Assembly (NCBI GenBank): GCA_905479545.1
Contig: CAJQNE010000075.1
Location: 1 to 8,460 of the forward strand
Length of the DNA: 8,460 bases
Reading direction: 5' to 3'
Source of the DNA: an uncultured Gammaproteobacteria bacterium
Lineage (GTDB): Bacteria; Pseudomonadota; Gammaproteobacteria; CAJQNE01
The notes beneath the pieces are model-generated. The model ran no database searches. It was not told where the DNA came from and worked only from the letters and a program-made list of their open reading frames with translations. The translations under genes were made by a program, and so were the position numbers. Within the stretch, counting starts at the first letter, position 1; every line of letters starts with the position of its first letter. This document shows positions 5,872 to 8,460 of the stretch, in pieces.

Positions 5872-6450
5872 ATGGGCCACCGACTTTCTAAAATCTACAC
5901 CCGCACCGGCGACAAAGGCGATACCGGGCTTGGCGACGGCAGCCGCACGGCAAAAGATTCAGCCCGGGTTGAAGCTTACGGCACAACCGACGAACTCAAT
6001 GCCGCGCTGGGCGTTTTACTGGCCAGCGGCTGGCCCGAGGCAATGCCCACCGATAGCGCGGACTGGATTTTGGAGATTCAACACGACCTGTTCGATGTCG
6101 GCGGCGAGCTGTGCGTTCCTGGCTACGTGGTAATAACCGAAACTCACGTTAGCCGACTAGAAAACTGGCTTGACCAACTGAATGCGGATTTACCGAAACT
6201 CAAAGAGTTTATTCTTCGTGGCGGCACCCTGCCCGCCTCGCAAGCCCACTTCGCCTGCACCGTATCGCGCCGCGCTGAACGACGCATGGTGACGCTGCAT
6301 TCGATGGAACCGATTAACAGCTTCAGCCTCGCTTACATAAATCGACTGTCAGACTTTCTGTTTGTTTTGGCCAGAGCACTAAACAAAGCGGATGGCGGCG
6401 GCGAAGTGTTATGGCAGCGCGGCAGGTTCCAATCGAGCGCCAAAGAATAA
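5872..6450 (+). CDS. Cob(I)yrinic acid a,c-diamide / cob(I)alamin adenosyltransferase, PduO type
   Basis: This enzyme moves the 5'-deoxyadenosyl group of ATP to reduced cobalt in a corrinoid, giving adenosylcobalamin and triphosphate; PduO-type enzymes are cytoplasmic trimers. The 192-residue protein opens with MGHRLSKIYTRTGDKGDTGL then GDGSR, the ATP-binding motif of the family (residues 7-25). It continues with RVEAYGTTDELNAALG (32-47), SRRAERR (132-138) and INRLSDFLFVLAR (156-168), all PduO-type signatures. Asp40 and Arg133 probably correspond to the conserved intersubunit salt bridge. Residues 113-119 read FILRGGT, where relatives I recall have FILPGGT. AGGA lies 6 nt before the ATG. The gene stands alone, divergent from atpI, with no cobalamin-synthesis neighbours, so a salvage or general cofactor role is likely. 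Confidence 0.95.
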   Translation: MGHRLSKIYTRTGDKGDTGLGDGSRTAKDSARVEAYGTTDELNAALGVLLASGWPEAMPTDSADWILEIQHDLFDVGGELCVPGYVVITETHVSRLENWLDQLNADLPKLKEFILRGGTLPASQAHFACTVSRRAERRMVTLHSMEPINSFSLAYINRLSDFLFVLARALNKADGGGEVLWQRGRFQSSAKE

Positions 6451-6709
6451 CGGCGAAAACCGAGGTTGATGCAATTCGGGCACTGAGCGGCCCGAGCAAA
6501 TCCACCGACCAGTTATTCTTCATTGTTAACTTTCGTAACTATGTGAGCCAATTGGCGTTTTCGAACCAGTAGAACAATACGCATAAATTCTCTGTTAATA
6601 TATCGACTATCTATCGGCAGTTGCTGGCTATGCATGCCTGCCGGTTTTATAAATAGTTAAACCAGCCAAATACGCCGCTCAGCGAAGATGGCGCCGGGAG
6701 ACTAAACCC
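6451..6709. other. Intergenic region before the secreted propeller gene
   Basis: This 259-nt AT-richer stretch has no credible gene. It holds a weak GC stem followed by TTTT (6615-6648), which might end the adenosyltransferase transcript. A -10-like TATAAA at 6648-6653 has no well-placed -35. GGGAG at 6696-6700, 9 nt before the ATG at 6710, is a good Shine-Dalgarno for the next gene. CGGGC and GCCCG near 6477-6494 form a 5-bp stem without a T-run. Confidence 0.5.
6615..6648 (+). terminator. Weak candidate terminator after the adenosyltransferase gene
   Basis: CGGCAG (6615-6620) pairs perfectly with CTGCCG (6638-6643) and is followed by GTTTT. The 17-nt loop is long, although it contains a GGC/GCC pair that could extend the fold. 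It lies about 165 nt past the adenosyltransferase stop, so it may instead belong to the leader of the gene at 6710. Confidence 0.3.
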
Positions 6710-8460
6710 ATGAAGACACTTAGTATTAATCGCCTGCGACCACAAACGCTACTACTGTCCGGCATGGCGCTAGCCGCCTCACTGGTCGCCACGCCCTTAA
6801 TGGCTTACGAGCTGGATCAGAATTCAGAGGTTTTTAATCTGCTCAATGCCGCCAACGAAAATAGCTGGGTGCGGCTGGATCAAAATAGCTTTGATAGCGT
6901 TTGGGCACCTGAAAGCCAAACTATGCAACACGGTAATTTTGCCCGGCAGTTTAAAATCATCGACGCCTGGAGTTCCTTTGCCTGGAACCCGAACGGCGGC
7001 CAGCTAGTTTTCTGGGGCGGCGGTCACGCCAACTACACCGGTAACGATGTCTACACATTCAATATTGATACTTTGATGTGGGAACGCGGCTCACTGCCCA
7101 GTGCCATTAGCAAGCCAGCCCCGGACGTCCACGGGATATCATATACCTCGGTTGACGGAGTTGATCATGCGCCGATTAGCTCCCACACCTATGACAGCCA
7201 ATTTTACTTCCGCAACGCCGACCGCTTCGTCACGATGGGCGGCGCGGCGTATAACGATGGTGCCCCGTTCTCGCGCTATACACATAACCCGGATGGCTCA
7301 GTCGAACGTACCCGCACGGGCCCGTACTTCTGGGATCCGTCGAAGTCAGACCCTGGCAAAGTGGGTGGCCTTACCGGTTCGCATATTAATCCGGGCGCCC
7401 ACCCCGGAGTAGTGGGTGGCGAAATGTGGGAGAACCGTGATGTCATCCAGGCGCTGGGGGCTGTCAGCTCAGTTAACACGACAAGCGCCATTGACCCCGA
7501 CCCGACGATTGATCGTGCATTGCTGCAAAACAATGGCGGAATTTACGAGTACATCGTCCCGGATGTAAATGACCCCAGCCTGGATACGATTACCCGAATT
7601 GGCCACTTCGGCAATAATGCCGTTATCACCCGGCAAGGCGCGGCAGGCTTTGACCCGGTCCGGAACGTCTACCTTCGCTCCCTTGACACCGGCAGAAACA
7701 GAAACCACGCATTCACGTTCTGGGACCTTTCAATCGCTTCAGGAGGAGGGCCTAACTGTCCGACTAGCAGGTTAATTTGCAATATCCTGGTTCACGTTGG
7801 CGACATTGACGTGATAGGTGGCTCGTTCGACTTTCAGGATAGCGCTTTTTATGGGATGGATTTTGACCCGAACCGCAACGCATTTGTGTTGTGGGCCGGC
7901 GTAGAAAATGTCTGGAGCCTGGAGCTACCCAGCGACCTCTACAACGGACGCTGGACGCTGACGAAAATAAACGCTTTAAGCACCACCGCCCCCGCTGAGC
8001 CCCCGGGAGTAACCCCACCTAATGGCGCCGGCTATGCCCATACCGGCATTCTCGGTTCCTGGAAGTACCTGGCTGAGCTCGATGTATTCGTCGGCACTCA
8101 AGATGGCCGCGGCCAAATCTGGGCGTTTAAGCCAGCCAACTGGCAATTTGCCGGTGATGGCGGTGACGGCGGCGATGGCGGCGATGGCGGCGATGGCGGC
8201 GATGATAGCGATACGGGATTTGAAGACAACTTTAGTGACGGCATTCTGGATGGCTGGTCAGCAGTAGACGATGGACCTTTGAATGGCCCGTCGAACTGGG
8301 CGATACGTAACGGACGGGTATGCGAAAGCAGTAATATTTACTCCGCCCCAGCTGATCGCGACAGCTTATCCAAGGCCGGTAGCTATTTGCGCTTAAACGG
8401 CGGTAATTTTGCCCAAGCTGAGATTAACTTAACGATTAATTCCGGCGACAACGATGCCAT
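6710..8460 (+). CDS. Secreted kelch-like beta-propeller protein with Asp-Gly linker and jelly-roll domain (3' end outside window)
   Basis: The frame is open from the ATG at 6710 to the window end (583 codons plus two bases), with GGGAG 9 nt upstream. Residues 1-32 form a signal peptide (basic start, LLLSGMALAASLVATPLMA core, likely cleavage after Ala32), so the product is exported. Residues 75-480 look like a kelch-type beta-propeller. Repeated patterns include FAWNPNGGQLVFWGGGHANY (90-109), RFVTMGGAAYNDG (172-184), FDPVRNVYLRS (314-324), MDFDPNRNAFVLWAG with VW (383-402) and LDVFVGTQDGRGQIWAF (457-473). Cys350 and Cys357 may form a disulfide. Residues 482-499 are Gly-Asp-Gly repeats. From about 504 (FEDNFSDGILDGWSAVDDG) begins a LamG/concanavalin-like jelly-roll domain, a usual carbohydrate- or surface-binding fold. 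Function and substrate are unknown; adhesion or polysaccharide binding is a guess. No functional link to its neighbours is apparent. Confidence 0.85.
   Translation, partial: MKTLSINRLRPQTLLLSGMALAASLVATPLMAYELDQNSEVFNLLNAANENSWVRLDQNSFDSVWAPESQTMQHGNFARQFKIIDAWSSFAWNPNGGQLVFWGGGHANYTGNDVYTFNIDTLMWERGSLPSAISKPAPDVHGISYTSVDGVDHAPISSHTYDSQFYFRNADRFVTMGGAAYNDGAPFSRYTHNPDGSVERTRTGPYFWDPSKSDPGKVGGLTGSHINPGAHPGVVGGEMWENRDVIQALGAVSSVNTTSAIDPDPTIDRALLQNNGGIYEYIVPDVNDPSLDTITRIGHFGNNAVITRQGAAGFDPVRNVYLRSLDTGRNRNHAFTFWDLSIASGGGPNCPTSRLICNILVHVGDIDVIGGSFDFQDSAFYGMDFDPNRNAFVLWAGVENVWSLELPSDLYNGRWTLTKINALSTTAPAEPPGVTPPNGAGYAHTGILGSWKYLAELDVFVGTQDGRGQIWAFKPANWQFAGDGGDGGDGGDGGDGGDDSDTGFEDNFSDGILDGWSAVDDGPLNGPSNWAIRNGRVCESSNIYSAPADRDSLSKAGSYLRLNGGNFAQAEINLTINSGDNDA
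8153..8206 (+). repeat. 9-bp tandem repeat encoding Gly-Asp-Gly units
   Basis: Positions 8168-8203 are four exact copies of GGCGGCGAT. They are preceded by two diverged units (GGTGATGGC and GGTGACGGC, from 8153) and followed by GAT. The repeat is in frame and encodes residues 482-499 as an acidic, flexible linker between the propeller and the jelly-roll domain. Being 9 bp long, gain or loss of units would keep the reading frame. Asp-Gly runs can bind calcium, but this one does not match a full RTX nonapeptide. Confidence 0.85.

Noticed and set aside
6477..6494. Terminator directly after the adenosyltransferase (CGGGC/GCCCG)
   Set aside because: The stem is only 5 bp and is followed by AGCAAATCC, with no T-run.
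6645..6709. Possible c-di-GMP (GEMM) riboswitch before the secreted protein gene
   Set aside because: CTAAACC and CCGGG fragments are reminiscent, but the ordered core with its two conserved helices and the GCAAA segments is missing.
7101..7708. Open frames on both strands within the propeller gene (for example 7101-7412 plus, 7469-7708 minus)
   Set aside because: They overlap a continuous 583-codon frame with signal peptide and recognisable repeats; their own translations are low-complexity or basic and resemble nothing.
8022..8267. Plus-strand frame with a Met-Ala-Ala repeat protein
   Set aside because: It is the out-of-frame reading of the 9-bp repeat that encodes the Gly-Asp-Gly linker in the real gene.

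Overview
The window suggests a gammaproteobacterium, probably a marine one. The F-type ATP synthase proteins closely resemble E. coli-type subunits in sequence and length, and base composition is about balanced. The lineage below class is an inference; the secreted propeller and jelly-roll protein at the right end is of a kind I associate with marine, polysaccharide-using gammaproteobacteria.

Positions 1-5536 hold most of an atp operon on the minus strand. Its transcription order is atpI, atpB, atpE, atpF, atpH, atpA, atpG, atpD. The window cuts atpD after 64 codons, and atpC must lie beyond position 1. The genes are tightly packed, with gaps of 2 to about 100 nt, and the key catalytic and proton-path residues I looked for are present. 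A good sigma-70-type promoter (-35 TTGAAA, 17-nt spacer, -10 TATACT) lies just upstream of atpI. A perfect 15-bp palindrome sits about 59 bp upstream of the predicted transcription start. Small stem-loops coincide with the stop codons of several genes; the strongest is a perfect 13-bp stem at the end of atpA. A larger imperfect inverted repeat fills the atpG-atpD gap.

Positions 5537-5871 are a divergent intergenic region between atpI and a plus-strand gene (5872-6450) for a PduO-type corrinoid adenosyltransferase. This enzyme makes adenosylcobalamin from ATP and reduced corrinoid. The parAB/gid genes often found upstream of atpI in gammaproteobacteria are not present here.

After a 259-nt gap, a long plus-strand gene starts at 6710 and runs off the window end (at least 583 codons). 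It encodes an exported protein with a signal peptide, a kelch-like beta-propeller, an Asp-Gly repeat linker and the start of a jelly-roll (LamG-like) domain. Its function is unknown and it is the least ordinary gene here. I found no mobile element, CRISPR array, tRNA or rRNA, and nothing I would call a new defence or metabolic system.
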